Assembly: GCA_964619785.1 (NCBI GenBank)
Contig: CAZUGH010000015.1
Span: forward strand, 1 to 33,669
Origin: CAZUGH01 sp964619785
GTDB taxonomy: Bacteria; Bacillota; Clostridia; Lachnospirales; Lachnospiraceae
Length of the DNA stretch: 33,669 bases
Direction: 5' to 3'
In this document: positions 24,400-32,239 of the stretch, one piece after another
Position numbering within the stretch: position 1 is the first letter of the stretch
How the letters are laid out: each line of letters opens with the position of its first letter
Notes under the pieces: generated by a model
What the model was told of the DNA's origin: nothing
What the model saw: only the letters and a program-made list of their open reading frames with translations
Databases searched by the model: none
Program-made: the position numbers and the translations under genes

Positions 24400-25134
24400 A
24401 TGAGAACTATTATTGTTGGTATATATGCCGTTGTTGTTGGCATAATCAGTTTACCGTTTTTATTAATTGAACTTTTGGTTCGATTAATCAGCCCGATGGC
24501 CGCTGCCCGATTTGCCCAGTTTGTTGTGCGGATTGTATTTTCACAGATTCTCTTTCTCTCTGGTGCTAAGAAGACAATCATCGGTCTTGAGAAGATTCCC
24601 ATGGATACTCCTGTACTTTATGCAGCCAATCATCGTAGTTTCTACGATATCATCTTGGCTTATTCTACCGTACCGGGCCAGACTTCTTTTGTATCGAAAA
24701 AAGAGATTGGCAAGATTCCATGCGTTGCTCAATGGATGTTTTTCCTTCGCTGTTTATTCATGGATCGTTCCGACATCAAACAACAGCTTTCTGTCATCAA
24801 GCAGTGTATCACTCAGGTGAAGGAAGGTTATTCTATCTACATCGCTCCCGAGGGCACTCGCAACGCCACCGATACTCTTCTTACTTTTAAAGAAGGTAGT
24901 CTTCGAATCGCGCACAAGACAGGATGTCCCATTGTTCCCGTCTGTGTTATGAATACAGAAGCCATTTTTGAAAATTCATTGCCATGGATTCACGGTGGCA
25001 AAATACTGATTGAGTATGGCGATCCAATCTATCTCGATCAGCTCTCGCCTGAGGACAAGAAGCACGTTGGTGCTTATACTCAGAAAATTATCGCAGACAT
25101 GTACGCAAAACATCTTTCTTTTTTGGAAAAATAG
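24400..25134 (+). CDS. 1-acyl-sn-glycerol-3-phosphate acyltransferase (PlsC family)
   Basis: Makes phosphatidic acid from lysophosphatidic acid at the membrane. 244 residues starting MRTIIVGIYAVVVG, with GGAGGAATTCT before the ATG. An N-terminal membrane segment (about 5-30) precedes the acyltransferase domain with the catalytic NHRSFYD (Asn77 to Asp83, the HxxxxD box) and the glycerophosphate-binding PEGTR (150-154). Third gene of the operon, 18 nt after the peptidase gene. Family members sometimes acylate other acceptors, so exact specificity is not certain. Confidence 0.9.
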   Translation: MRTIIVGIYAVVVGIISLPFLLIELLVRLISPMAAARFAQFVVRIVFSQILFLSGAKKTIIGLEKIPMDTPVLYAANHRSFYDIILAYSTVPGQTSFVSKKEIGKIPCVAQWMFFLRCLFMDRSDIKQQLSVIKQCITQVKEGYSIYIAPEGTRNATDTLLTFKEGSLRIAHKTGCPIVPVCVMNTEAIFENSLPWIHGGKILIEYGDPIYLDQLSPEDKKHVGAYTQKIIADMYAKHLSFLEK

Positions 25135-25178
25135 TGTTAAAATAACAAAAGTATGTTGTATTACAAGGAGGAACACAA

Positions 25179-25655
25179 ATGACTGTAGCATTTCCATTCG
25201 GTGTATTATTCACCGTTCTCGGCATTATTTTAGGAATTTTATTAATCGTACTGATTGTACTTTCTATCGTAGGTAGAAAGATGCAAAAGAAGCAGGAAGC
25301 TTCCCAGAGTCAGATGGAAGCAGCTTCTCAGACCGTCTCCCTTCTCGTCATTGACAAGAAGCGTATGAAGCTAAAAGATGCCGGTTTCCCTAAGATTGTA
25401 GTAGACTCCACACCAAAGTATCTTCGTGGTTCTAAGGTCCCTGTTGTGAAAGCAAAGATTGGTCCGAAGATTATGTCGCTGATGTGTGACGAGAAGATAT
25501 TCCCACTTCTTCCTGTAAAGAAGGAGTTAAAGGTAGTACTTAGTGGTATCTACATCATGAGTGTCAAAGGACGAAACGTCCTAGAAAACCCAGATGAAAA
25601 ACTAGGCTTCTTCCAGAAGATGAAACTAAAAGCATTAAAGAAGACACAGGGTTAA
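25179..25655 (+). CDS. Single-pass membrane protein of unknown function
   Basis: A 158-residue protein starting MTVAFPFGVLFTVLG with AAGGAGG upstream. One hydrophobic N-terminal helix (about 7-31) is followed by a Gln/Ser/Lys spacer and a basic C-terminal domain containing 'VSLLVIDKKRMKLKDAGFPKIV', 'YLRGSKVPVVKAKIGPKIMSL' and 'LPVKKELKVVLSGIYIMSVKG', which looks like a small beta domain facing the cytoplasm. I do not recognise the family, though similar proteins seem common in Lachnospiraceae. It is the last gene of the operon after plsC-like (44 nt) and ends at a strong terminator. Confidence 0.8.
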   Translation: MTVAFPFGVLFTVLGIILGILLIVLIVLSIVGRKMQKKQEASQSQMEAASQTVSLLVIDKKRMKLKDAGFPKIVVDSTPKYLRGSKVPVVKAKIGPKIMSLMCDEKIFPLLPVKKELKVVLSGIYIMSVKGRNVLENPDEKLGFFQKMKLKALKKTQG

Positions 25656-25666
25656 ATAAGATATGT

Positions 25667-25696
25667 GAAGAACGACCAAAGGTCGTTCTTCTTTTT
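25667..25696 (+). terminator. Intrinsic terminator of the TSCPD-M15-PlsC operon
   Basis: A perfect 11-bp stem (GAAGAACGACC/GGTCGTTCTTC) with a 3-base AAA loop followed by a T tract. Confidence 0.95.
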
Positions 25697-25701
25697 TACG
25701 T

Positions 25702-25785
25702 CATTGGACATATAGTGGCTTCATTTTTCGGGACGAGATTTTCGATTGGACATATGCACTTTTTATTTTCGCTCAATGTCCAATC
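25702..25785. repeat. ATTGGACAT motif: direct plus inverted copies in an intergenic region
   Basis: CATTGGACATAT (25702-25713), GATTGGACAT (25744-25753) and the exact inverse ATGTCCAATC (25776-25785). The last two form a perfect 10-bp inverted repeat with a 22-base, T-rich loop. No ORF covers it; it lies between two converging terminators, so it could be a small structured RNA or an intergenic repeat family. Confidence 0.6.
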
Positions 25786-25840
25786 CAACTTCCCATCGTG
25801 AACAAGGGACAAGTCACTTAGATATTCCTTCCTCACAATC

Positions 25841-25872
25841 AAAAAAGGCCAGCAGATTCATTCCTGCCAGCC
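25841..25872 (-). terminator. Intrinsic terminator after the HD-GYP/membrane-protein pair
   Basis: On the minus strand a 9-bp stem (GGCTGGCAG with CTGCTGGCC, including two G-T pairs) with a 7-base loop is followed by six T. Confidence 0.85.
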
Positions 25873-25883
25873 AAATACCGCTT

Positions 25884-26360
25884 TTACATTTCCCCTGATT
25901 TTATCCGTCCATTCGGCATTCCACCGTAATACATAACGCCCATCCAACGGTCCTTCTCTACCCCGATTCCATGTGACAATTCATATACAATCTGTTCTTT
26001 TACCTTCTCATCCATCAACATCTCAAATGCCTTTTTCATACAATAGTCTCTCGGATTATTCAAATAGAGATTGTAGTCCTTGCGATTCATAAAGTATTGT
26101 ATAAAAATCGCATAGAAAAAAATACATGAAAAAATCCCCGAAGCCACACACAGTATCGTCGCTAACGATAGGATGGCAAAGTCCGTTGTATGGAAATAAA
26201 ACTGAATGCCAAATGCCAAGGCACCCATACAAGCGAACCAAAACAGCCAGTGTAATACTGTCCCGAGTCGTGGTTTCTTCGGTGGATCAATTGTTTTTGA
26301 TAACTTTTCTAAATGCTCGTACTCTCTTGCTAATAACAAGTCACGTTCCGTATCATTCAT
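25884..26360 (-). CDS. Two-helix membrane protein of unknown function, coupled to HD-GYP gene
   Basis: A 158-residue protein: charged cytoplasmic N-terminus (MNDTERDLLLAREYEHLEKL), two hydrophobic helices (about 35-54 and 60-88), then a soluble C-terminal part with 'QYFMNRKDYNLYLNNPRDYC' and ending 'GVMYYGGMPNGRIKSGEM'. No family recognised. Its ATG overlaps the HD-GYP stop codon (ATGA), so the two proteins are probably made together; a role as membrane partner of the phosphodiesterase is a guess. It is followed by a terminator. Confidence 0.78.
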   Translation of the reverse strand: MNDTERDLLLAREYEHLEKLSKTIDPPKKPRLGTVLHWLFWFACMGALAFGIQFYFHTTDFAILSLATILCVASGIFSCIFFYAIFIQYFMNRKDYNLYLNNPRDYCMKKAFEMLMDEKVKEQIVYELSHGIGVEKDRWMGVMYYGGMPNGRIKSGEM

Positions 26361-27370
26361 AATTTCTCAAATCCCGTTATTAAAATATTCTGATTTTCTG
26401 GGAGAGACAAGTCAATCGTAACACCATTCATAAGGCGAACAACCGGGTTCAATGTGTTATGCTGACGATTCTCCACAACAATAGCTACCTGTCCTGTGGA
26501 TAGGACAACATTTCTTCCCTTTGGATAAACAGGGATATAAGTCAAGAACGCCTTGACATAATCCGGTTCAAACATCGAACCAGCGTTATTCATAATAAAC
26601 TCAATTGCTTCTGCAGGTGAATGTGCTCGCTTATAACTTCTCTCACTAATCAATGCATCATATACATCTGCAATGTGAATAATCTTGGCAAACATGTAGA
26701 TTTGGTCCCCCGCTAACCCGAGTGGATAGCCAGTACCATTCAAATTCTCATGATGTGAATAAACACCCATCTTCGTCTTAGAACTAATCTGAATATTATC
26801 CTTAATCTTGTCATAGCCATATTCTGAATGGTTCTTCACAATCCCGTATTCTTCTTCTGTAAGCGGACCATCTTTATCTAGTATCTCCGGTGCAATATTC
26901 ACCTTGCCAATATCATGAAGCAAAGCCGATGCTGCTAACTCCTCAAGCATGGATTTCTTCAAACCAATACCCATTCCAGTAATGACAGATAGAATTGCAA
27001 CATTGACCGAATGCTTATATGTATAATCCGAGTTTGTTCGAAGACTAACCAGATTCAAGCTAATCTCACCATTCTGGCTAAGCTCATTTGTAATATCGTT
27101 CGCCACATCGAGAGCGGCATCAATATCCATCCTCTGAAGTGCTCTCGAAGCCTTAATCTCTAGTTCATCACTAATCAATTCTTCAATCGTGATGTCCTCT
27201 GACAAAGCATCTTCTATATATAAACCAGGAAGTCCAATCTCTTGCATACGTCGAATTAAGTTATCCGTGAGTTTAACACGATAATTCACAAGAATCATGC
27301 CACTTTCGTTAAATATTGACTTGCCAACAACCATGCCTGGCTGTACGTTGTTGATGCTGACATAACGCAT
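26357..27370 (-). CDS. HD-GYP-domain cyclic-di-GMP phosphodiesterase
   Basis: 337 residues. An N-terminal domain of about 100 residues (MRYVSINNVQPGMVVGKSIF, a DUF3391-like regulatory segment) precedes the HD-GYP domain. Metal and catalytic residues are complete: His120, HD at 152-153 (LLHDIGK), His180 (KNHSEYG), the HHE at 206-208, GYP at 214-216 (NGTGYPLGL) and Asp235. No signal peptide or membrane helix, so it acts in the cytoplasm. HD-GYP enzymes hydrolyse c-di-GMP and often tune motility. GGGAGG precedes the ATG and a promoter lies 45-70 bases upstream, so it is a separate unit from dapF. With the HTH-less sensor remnant at 17-18 kb it hints at c-di-GMP signalling. Confidence 0.93.
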   Translation of the reverse strand: MRYVSINNVQPGMVVGKSIFNESGMILVNYRVKLTDNLIRRMQEIGLPGLYIEDALSEDITIEELISDELEIKASRALQRMDIDAALDVANDITNELSQNGEISLNLVSLRTNSDYTYKHSVNVAILSVITGMGIGLKKSMLEELAASALLHDIGKVNIAPEILDKDGPLTEEEYGIVKNHSEYGYDKIKDNIQISSKTKMGVYSHHENLNGTGYPLGLAGDQIYMFAKIIHIADVYDALISERSYKRAHSPAEAIEFIMNNAGSMFEPDYVKAFLTYIPVYPKGRNVVLSTGQVAIVVENRQHNTLNPVVRLMNGVTIDLSLPENQNILITGFEKL

Positions 27371-27414
27371 TTGATGTCCTCCCTTCTCCGTCTTTTGTAA
27401 AGATATACCTGTGT

Positions 27415-27443
27415 ATTATATACAAATTTTCCCCAAAAAGCAA
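27415..27443 (-). promoter_or_regulatory. Sigma-A promoter for the HD-GYP gene
   Basis: On the minus strand TTGCTT (27438-27443) and a perfect TATAAT (27415-27420) with a 17-base spacer, immediately after the dapF stop codon. Confidence 0.68.
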
Positions 27444-27452
27444 TACCTCTCT

Positions 27453-28289
27453 CTAGATATTGATTTCTCCCTGGAATACCTCAGTAGCTGGCCCCCTCAT
27501 ATACACCGTTCCGTCTTCCATATAAGTATCTCGAAGTGCGCCTCCTCGAATCTGAATCTCAATCTCTTCATTATAAGGGCAAAATCCATTCAGTACGGCT
27601 GCTACGGTTGTTGCACAAGTTCCGGTACCACACGAAATTGTCTCACCGGATCCGCGCTCCCACACTCGCATACGAACAGTATGAGCATCTACAACTTCAA
27701 CAAATTCCGTATTGATACGGTCTGGAAACATCGGATGATTCTCAAAATCAGGTCCGATTTTCTCTAAATCTAAATCATCAATATTGTCAGTAAAAATAAC
27801 ACAGTGTGGATTGCCCATAGACACACACGTCACTTGATATTCCTTGCCATTTACAAGTAGTGGTTGTGCAACAAAAGTCTCACCCTGAGCAGCCACTGGA
27901 ATCTGCGCCGGCGCCAAAATCGCCTTACCCATATTAACACGGGCTGCTACTGCCTCCCCATTTTCAATCGTCATCTCAAGGGTCTTGATGCCACTCTTCG
28001 TTTCAACAGCTATGATATCCTTCTTGGCAATACCATGGTCATATGCATACTTCGCCACGCATCGCACGCCATTCCCACACATTGCTCCCTCGGAGCCATC
28101 TGCATTATACATGATCATTCGACAATCAGCCACATCCGATGGTGCAATCAGAATCAAGCCATCTGAACCGATTCCAAAATGTCGATCACTAACAAACTTT
28201 GAAACTTCTTCTGGATTGTCTACCTTCTCCCGAAAAAGATCCACGTATACATAATCATTACCTGTTCCATGCATTTTAGTAAAATTCAT
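27453..28289 (-). CDS. dapF: Diaminopimelate epimerase
   Basis: Converts LL- to meso-diaminopimelate for lysine and peptidoglycan synthesis. 278 residues, normal for the family. The two catalytic cysteines are in place: Cys71 in MCGNGVRC and Cys220 in ETISCGTGTCAT; the N-terminal MHGTGNDY motif is also present. Start ATG at 28289. It lies downstream of ddl and a DUF1934 gene (30 nt gap) in the same direction, so the unit links peptidoglycan precursor steps. Confidence 0.96.
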   Translation of the reverse strand: MNFTKMHGTGNDYVYVDLFREKVDNPEEVSKFVSDRHFGIGSDGLILIAPSDVADCRMIMYNADGSEGAMCGNGVRCVAKYAYDHGIAKKDIIAVETKSGIKTLEMTIENGEAVAARVNMGKAILAPAQIPVAAQGETFVAQPLLVNGKEYQVTCVSMGNPHCVIFTDNIDDLDLEKIGPDFENHPMFPDRINTEFVEVVDAHTVRMRVWERGSGETISCGTGTCATTVAAVLNGFCPYNEEIEIQIRGGALRDTYMEDGTVYMRGPATEVFQGEINI

Positions 28290-28319
28290 AAAATCCCTCG
28301 CTTTCGAGCCGCCTTCGAA

Positions 28320-28751
28320 TCACTCCACATGTATTGTCACCATACAATCCGCAATCTCTGCATGATTTAGCTCAAGATTATAATGAGCCACTACATGTAT
28401 CGCTTCCTCGTCCAAACGAATATCAAGTTCTGTCGTATTCATCGTAACCTCAAGGCTTCCATATGGTGTATTATAAAAGGTCTGGTTACTCTCACCCTCA
28501 ATAAAAACCAGGTGCGTACCGGTTGCCCCTCGCTTCACCAAATCCAATTGGTTACCATTGATACAGATTGTGTTCTTCACCACCTGACCAATCTCTGTAG
28601 GACTGTCCTCTGCAACTACTTCATCATATAAAATATATGTCTTACCATTTTTCTCATATCTCTGTCCAGCCGACACAATCTGTATCGGTTCGGGAGTCGC
28701 CTCCCCATCTTTTTGTACTCCGCAGACAGTAACAAGTACTTCCTTACCCAT
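28320..28751 (-). CDS. DUF1934-family protein (YwiB-like calycin fold)
   Basis: A 143-residue soluble protein: 'KNGKTYILYDEVVAEDSPTE', 'GNQLDLVKRGATGTHLVFIEG', 'YNTPYGSLEVTMNTTELDI' and the final 'YNLELNHAEIADCMVTIHVE'. This is the typical order of DUF1934 proteins, small beta barrels of unknown ligand. Between ddl (12 nt) and dapF (30 nt), so probably co-transcribed with them. Such genes commonly sit near cell-wall and translation genes in Firmicutes. Confidence 0.85.
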   Translation of the reverse strand: MGKEVLVTVCGVQKDGEATPEPIQIVSAGQRYEKNGKTYILYDEVVAEDSPTEIGQVVKNTICINGNQLDLVKRGATGTHLVFIEGESNQTFYNTPYGSLEVTMNTTELDIRLDEEAIHVVAHYNLELNHAEIADCMVTIHVE

Positions 28752-28763
28752 AGGTACCTCCTG

Positions 28764-29813
28764 CTATCTCGTGTATGCCGTCTCGATGATTGCATCAATT
28801 AGCTCGGATTTACTAAGACCCATATCTTCCCACAACATTGGATACATGCTGATGCTTGTAAATCCAGGCAGCGTGTTAATCTCATTAAACACAACCTGAT
28901 TTGTATCCTTCTCAACAAAGAAATCCACGCGAGACAAGCCATAACCACTCACTGCCTTAAATACCTTCACAGCGTCCTCACGTACTTCTTCTTTCACCTG
29001 CTCTGGCATCTGAGGATCAACTATCGTTCTTGATTCATCGTTATTATACTTAGCGTCAAAATCATAGAACTCTGCTGCCGCAAGAACCTCGCCAATACGA
29101 GAAGCCTTAGGATCATCTCCGCCAAGGACAGCACACTCAATCTCTCGGCCCACAATATTTTCCTCAATCAGCACCCGATGATCATGCTGCTTCGCCAATG
29201 TGATTGCTTCTGCTAGCTCGTCACGATTCTGCGCCTTAGACACTCCTTGTGAGGAACCTGCATTAGATGGCTTGACAAATACCGGGTAGCCAAGTGTCTC
29301 TTCAACCTGATTCATCGTATCCTCGATATTCCTTGTGTCACGCTCGATATCAACCACGTACTTTGCCTGACGGATGCCGAGGCGGTCAACAAAAATCTTG
29401 GTGGAAATCTTATCCATGCTAACACTTGAAGATAGCACACCACAGCCAACGTATGGAATACCCGATAACTCAAATAAGCCTTGAATCGTTCCATCTTCGC
29501 CCATAAGACCGTGCAATACCGGATATGCCACATCGATATGTACACAGCGACAGCTATCCTCTGCGATAAGGAGCATACCATGGTCCTGACTGTCTGGGGA
29601 AATGATTGCCTGAACCGTTCCCTCTCTCCAGCTGCCGTCTTCAATCGACTTCGAATCCTTCACAAATAGCCAACGGCCTTCCTTTGTAATACCGATTCTA
29701 TGTATATTGTACTTATCTGTATCCATATGATTCAGTACATTCATAACTGACTTACAAGAAACCTCATGCTCGGAGGACTGTCCACCGAATATCACTGCTA
29801 TCTCTTTTTTCAC
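28764..29813 (-). CDS. ddl: D-alanine--D-alanine ligase
   Basis: ATP-dependent ligation of two D-Ala for peptidoglycan. The chosen start is the GTG at 29813, with GGAGG five bases upstream, giving VKKEIAVIFGGQSSEHEVS as expected for the family (349 residues); the ATG at 29849 has no ribosome-binding site. ATP-grasp features are visible: 'YPVFVKPSNAGSSQGVSKA' and the metal-binding 'VVFNEINTLPGFTSISMYP'. The sequence around 'MGEDGTIQGLFELSGIPYVG' is intact. D-Ala, rather than D-Lac or D-Ser, as second substrate is assumed from context: no vanH- or vanX-like gene is in the window. Confidence 0.93.
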   Translation of the reverse strand: MKKEIAVIFGGQSSEHEVSCKSVMNVLNHMDTDKYNIHRIGITKEGRWLFVKDSKSIEDGSWREGTVQAIISPDSQDHGMLLIAEDSCRCVHIDVAYPVLHGLMGEDGTIQGLFELSGIPYVGCGVLSSSVSMDKISTKIFVDRLGIRQAKYVVDIERDTRNIEDTMNQVEETLGYPVFVKPSNAGSSQGVSKAQNRDELAEAITLAKQHDHRVLIEENIVGREIECAVLGGDDPKASRIGEVLAAAEFYDFDAKYNNDESRTIVDPQMPEQVKEEVREDAVKVFKAVSGYGLSRVDFFVEKDTNQVVFNEINTLPGFTSISMYPMLWEDMGLSKSELIDAIIETAYTR

Positions 29814-29883
29814 ATTGACCTCCACTCCGCCTAACTCACAATCAAGCATAATCGATTCATTTTCTTATGTTATTTTAACCCCT

Positions 29884-30498
29884 TTAGAACAATTTATCAA
29901 CCCAATCTAGCAACTTAAATCCGAAACTCACTTCGGACTCTCCCCCAAGCAACATCTCATAATCCTCCTTGGTCATCGTCTCCTTCAATTTCTCCTTCGA
30001 CTCCTCGGGAACTACTTGATAAGTACTATCAACAAAACATAGCGATGGATACATGACGCACCACCAATTCTTCCCTTCACCCTGACCAATACGTATCATC
30101 AGCGCCTGATAATCCCCAGCAGGAAATGTAAGGTCACCGTATTTTTTGATGGGAAAATAACAGCTGCCCAACGATACCTCTGCCCGATAATCATATCCCT
30201 CCGCTCGCATTACCTGTTGCGCCAAATCAGAAAGCAAGGCTCTCTCCTGATTCATTAACGCTCTTGCCTCATTCACATTTGTCACATGTTTCAATCGTTT
30301 TTGAAGATAAGACACGACTTGGTCACGCACCTTAAGCTTCAGATTTTGATCTGCCTCCACATCACTATTTGCCACGACATGCAACCTTACAATCCCAGAA
30401 GCGATAGACTGCTGCGTCTCATTTTCCTGTGCCGCCTGTGAGAATGTAAATACCCCATATGTAGTCATTACGCACAATATAAACACGAACCATTTCAT
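29884..30498 (-). CDS. spoIIR: Stage II sporulation protein R
   Basis: Secreted forespore signal that triggers the SpoIIGA protease to activate pro-sigma-E in the mother cell. From the ATG at 30498 (AGAGGT six bases upstream) it has 204 residues: signal peptide (MKWFVFILCVMTTYGVF), then the family core 'GIVRLHVVANSDVEADQNLKLKVRD', 'CYFPIKKYGDLTFPAGDYQAL' (split by me from one run) and GEGKNWWCVMYPSLCFVD. These are diagnostic. It is divergent from ispE, and a sigma-F-like promoter lies upstream. Presence shows an endospore-forming lineage. Confidence 0.94.
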   Translation of the reverse strand: MKWFVFILCVMTTYGVFTFSQAAQENETQQSIASGIVRLHVVANSDVEADQNLKLKVRDQVVSYLQKRLKHVTNVNEARALMNQERALLSDLAQQVMRAEGYDYRAEVSLGSCYFPIKKYGDLTFPAGDYQALMIRIGQGEGKNWWCVMYPSLCFVDSTYQVVPEESKEKLKETMTKEDYEMLLGGESEVSFGFKLLDWVDKLF

Positions 30499-30529
30499 TG
30501 CAATACCTCTCATTTTATTTGATAAGTAA

Positions 30530-30557
30530 AGTATTGCCGAGTTTTTTGAAAATATAC
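30530..30557 (-). promoter_or_regulatory. Candidate sigma-F (forespore) promoter for spoIIR
   Basis: On the minus strand GTATA (30553-30557) and GGCAATACT (30530-30538), matching the GYATA and GGnnAnAnT boxes of sigma-F, 14 bases apart (15-16 is usual). spoIIR is a known sigma-F target in Bacillus. It overlaps the ispE promoter. Confidence 0.5.
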
Positions 30558-30574
30558 AATCAGTGTGCTATAAT
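30546..30574 (+). promoter_or_regulatory. Sigma-A promoter for ispE
   Basis: TTGAAA (30546-30551), 17-base spacer and a perfect TATAAT (30569-30574), about 30 bases before the ispE ATG. Confidence 0.8.
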
Positions 30575-30606
30575 AGACGCAAATCATAACAGAAATGAGG
30601 GAACCC

Positions 30607-31473
30607 ATGAAATCAACCTGGATTAACGCCCCAGCCAAGATTAATTTGGCATTGGACGTATTACGCCGTCGTCCTGACGGATATCATGATGTGCGAATGA
30701 TTATGCAAAGTATCCGGCTGTTTGACCGGCTCACTTTGACGAGAACAAATACAAAGGAAATCCATTTACATAGTAACTTGGGCTTTTTACCAAATGATGA
30801 GAACAACCTTGTCTACCAAGCAGTGCAGCTTCTTAGACGAGAATTTGACCTTACTGACGGTCTCGATATTGAACTGGAAAAACGAATCCCTGTAGCAGCT
30901 GGTATGGCAGGCGGGAGTACGGATGCTGCATCTTGCATGCTAGCACTGAATCGACTGTATCGACTCGGATTAAGCGATGAGGAGCTGATGAATCGTGGCG
31001 TAACTCTGGGTGCTGATATTCCTTACTGTATCATGAAAGGAACCGCTATCTCCGAGGGCATCGGTGAAATACTGACACCATTGCCTCCTGCACCTGATTG
31101 TTCCATTCTGATTGCTAAGCCTGGCATTCATGTATCCACGAAGTTTGTATACACGAATTTGGTATTAGATGAGACTACGACACATCCTGATATTGATGGC
31201 ATGATTGATGCCATTGAGAACAATAGTGTATCCGACATGTGTGATAAACTTGGCAATATATTAGAAGATGTAACCATACCTCATCACCCTGAGATTGCCG
31301 CAATCAAGGAGACAATGAATGATAACGGTGCCATCGGTTCACTGATGAGTGGAAGCGGCCCTACTGTCTTTGGTATCTTTGATGACAGAGACAAAGCCGC
31401 CTATGCAAAAGAGAAATGTCGCAACCTTCCATTTAACTGTTTTGTATTTTTGACAGACTTTTATCGAATCTAG
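30607..31473 (+). CDS. ispE: 4-diphosphocytidyl-2-C-methyl-D-erythritol kinase
   Basis: Phosphorylates CDP-methylerythritol in the non-mevalonate (MEP) isoprenoid pathway. 288 residues from the ATG at 30607, with GAGGGA four bases upstream. GHMP-kinase motifs are complete: motif 1 'APAKINLALDVL', the catalytic/ATP loop PVAAGMAGGSTDAA (about 95-108) and motif 3 'GSLMSGSGPTVFGIF'. It is divergent from spoIIR and not followed closely by a pathway partner in the window. Confidence 0.95.
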   Translation: MKSTWINAPAKINLALDVLRRRPDGYHDVRMIMQSIRLFDRLTLTRTNTKEIHLHSNLGFLPNDENNLVYQAVQLLRREFDLTDGLDIELEKRIPVAAGMAGGSTDAASCMLALNRLYRLGLSDEELMNRGVTLGADIPYCIMKGTAISEGIGEILTPLPPAPDCSILIAKPGIHVSTKFVYTNLVLDETTTHPDIDGMIDAIENNSVSDMCDKLGNILEDVTIPHHPEIAAIKETMNDNGAIGSLMSGSGPTVFGIFDDRDKAAYAKEKCRNLPFNCFVFLTDFYRI

Positions 31474-31474
31474 C

Positions 31475-31501
31475 TAAAGTTTCCAGGATTTTTTCCGATA
31501 T
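31475..31501 (+). promoter_or_regulatory. Sigma-28/sigma-D (flagellar) promoter
   Basis: TAAAGTTT (31475-31482), 11 bases, then TCCGATAT (31494-31501). This matches the TAAA-N15-GCCGATAT consensus at every position except one. It lies about 60 bases before the ATG of the 31564 gene, just after the ispE stop. Confidence 0.85.
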
Positions 31502-31563
31502 ATTAAATACAAGTAGACAATATAAGTCACTTATCTTTTTTATGAGACCAAGGAGGGAATCGT

Positions 31564-32160
31564 ATGGACGTAAATGGAATTACAAGCTCCTATGCTTCTG
31601 CTAGTTATCAGAAGACAGAGGCAAAGAGTAGCAAAGCAACCGTAACAGCTAAGGAAAATGAAGTCGGTGTTGTATATGAGAAATCTGAGAATACACAGAC
31701 CAAGGCTTCCGCAACGTATACAATGGATGCTGACACTGTCAATCGCCTAAAGTCTGAACTTCAATATAAGCAATCTCAATTTGCAGGCTTAGTTGAGAAG
31801 CTTCTCGGTAAACAGGGCAAGAAGTCCAATAGCATATTGGATTTACTCAAAGGCCTAAAGGATGGTTCTGTTCAAGTAGACAGTGCCACTGCAGCACAGG
31901 CGCAGCAGGAAATATCCGAGGATGGCTATTGGGGAGTTAAGCAGACAAGTGATCGTCTTGTCGAGATGGCAAAGGCACTTAGTGGTGGCGATCCTGACAA
32001 AGCAGACGCTATGATAGCCGCTATGGAAAAAGGCTTTAAGCAAGCTACCAAGGCATTTGGTGGTAACCTTCCAGACATCACACGTCAGACAGTCGATGCA
32101 GCAACACAGAAACTGAATGATTGGAAAGCATCCTTTAACAAGGTTTCCGAAGAAGAGTAA
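31564..32160 (+). CDS. Protein of unknown function under flagellar-type promoter (DUF5610-like C-terminal region)
   Basis: A 198-residue protein without signal peptide or membrane helix. The start has AAGGAGGG seven bases upstream. The N-terminal 55 residues are Ser/Thr/Lys/Ala-rich and look disordered (VNGITSSYASASYQKTEAKS), as in proteins exported by the flagellar apparatus. The middle has a helical segment 'RLKSELQYKQSQFAGLVEKLL', and the C-terminal region 'GYWGVKQTSDRLVEMAKALSG' through 'DWKASFNKVSEE' resembles the DUF5610-type domain; that family match is from memory and uncertain. The sigma-28 promoter suggests a role in motility. It is the only gene in the window with that promoter. 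Confidence 0.75.
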   Translation: MDVNGITSSYASASYQKTEAKSSKATVTAKENEVGVVYEKSENTQTKASATYTMDADTVNRLKSELQYKQSQFAGLVEKLLGKQGKKSNSILDLLKGLKDGSVQVDSATAAQAQQEISEDGYWGVKQTSDRLVEMAKALSGGDPDKADAMIAAMEKGFKQATKAFGGNLPDITRQTVDAATQKLNDWKASFNKVSEEE

Positions 32161-32193
32161 TCTTCCTTCAAAGATCGCTCTACTTTTAATAGT

Positions 32194-32226
32194 AGGAGTC
32201 ACTGGCTACTGCAGCCGGTGGCTCCT
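32194..32226. terminator. Hairpin between converging genes, possibly a bidirectional terminator
   Basis: A 14-bp stem with two G-T pairs (AGGAGTCACTGGCT with AGCCGGTGGCTCCT), 5-base loop, lying 34 nt after one stop and 14 nt before the other. The T tail is weak on both strands. Confidence 0.55.
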
Positions 32227-32239
32227 CTTAGTTATATCA

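Noticed and set aside
28764..29813. A vancomycin-type D-Ala-D-Lac/D-Ser ligase
   Set aside because: The gene sits with dapF and DUF1934 and has no vanH, vanX or vanT neighbour; ordinary Ddl is the simpler reading.
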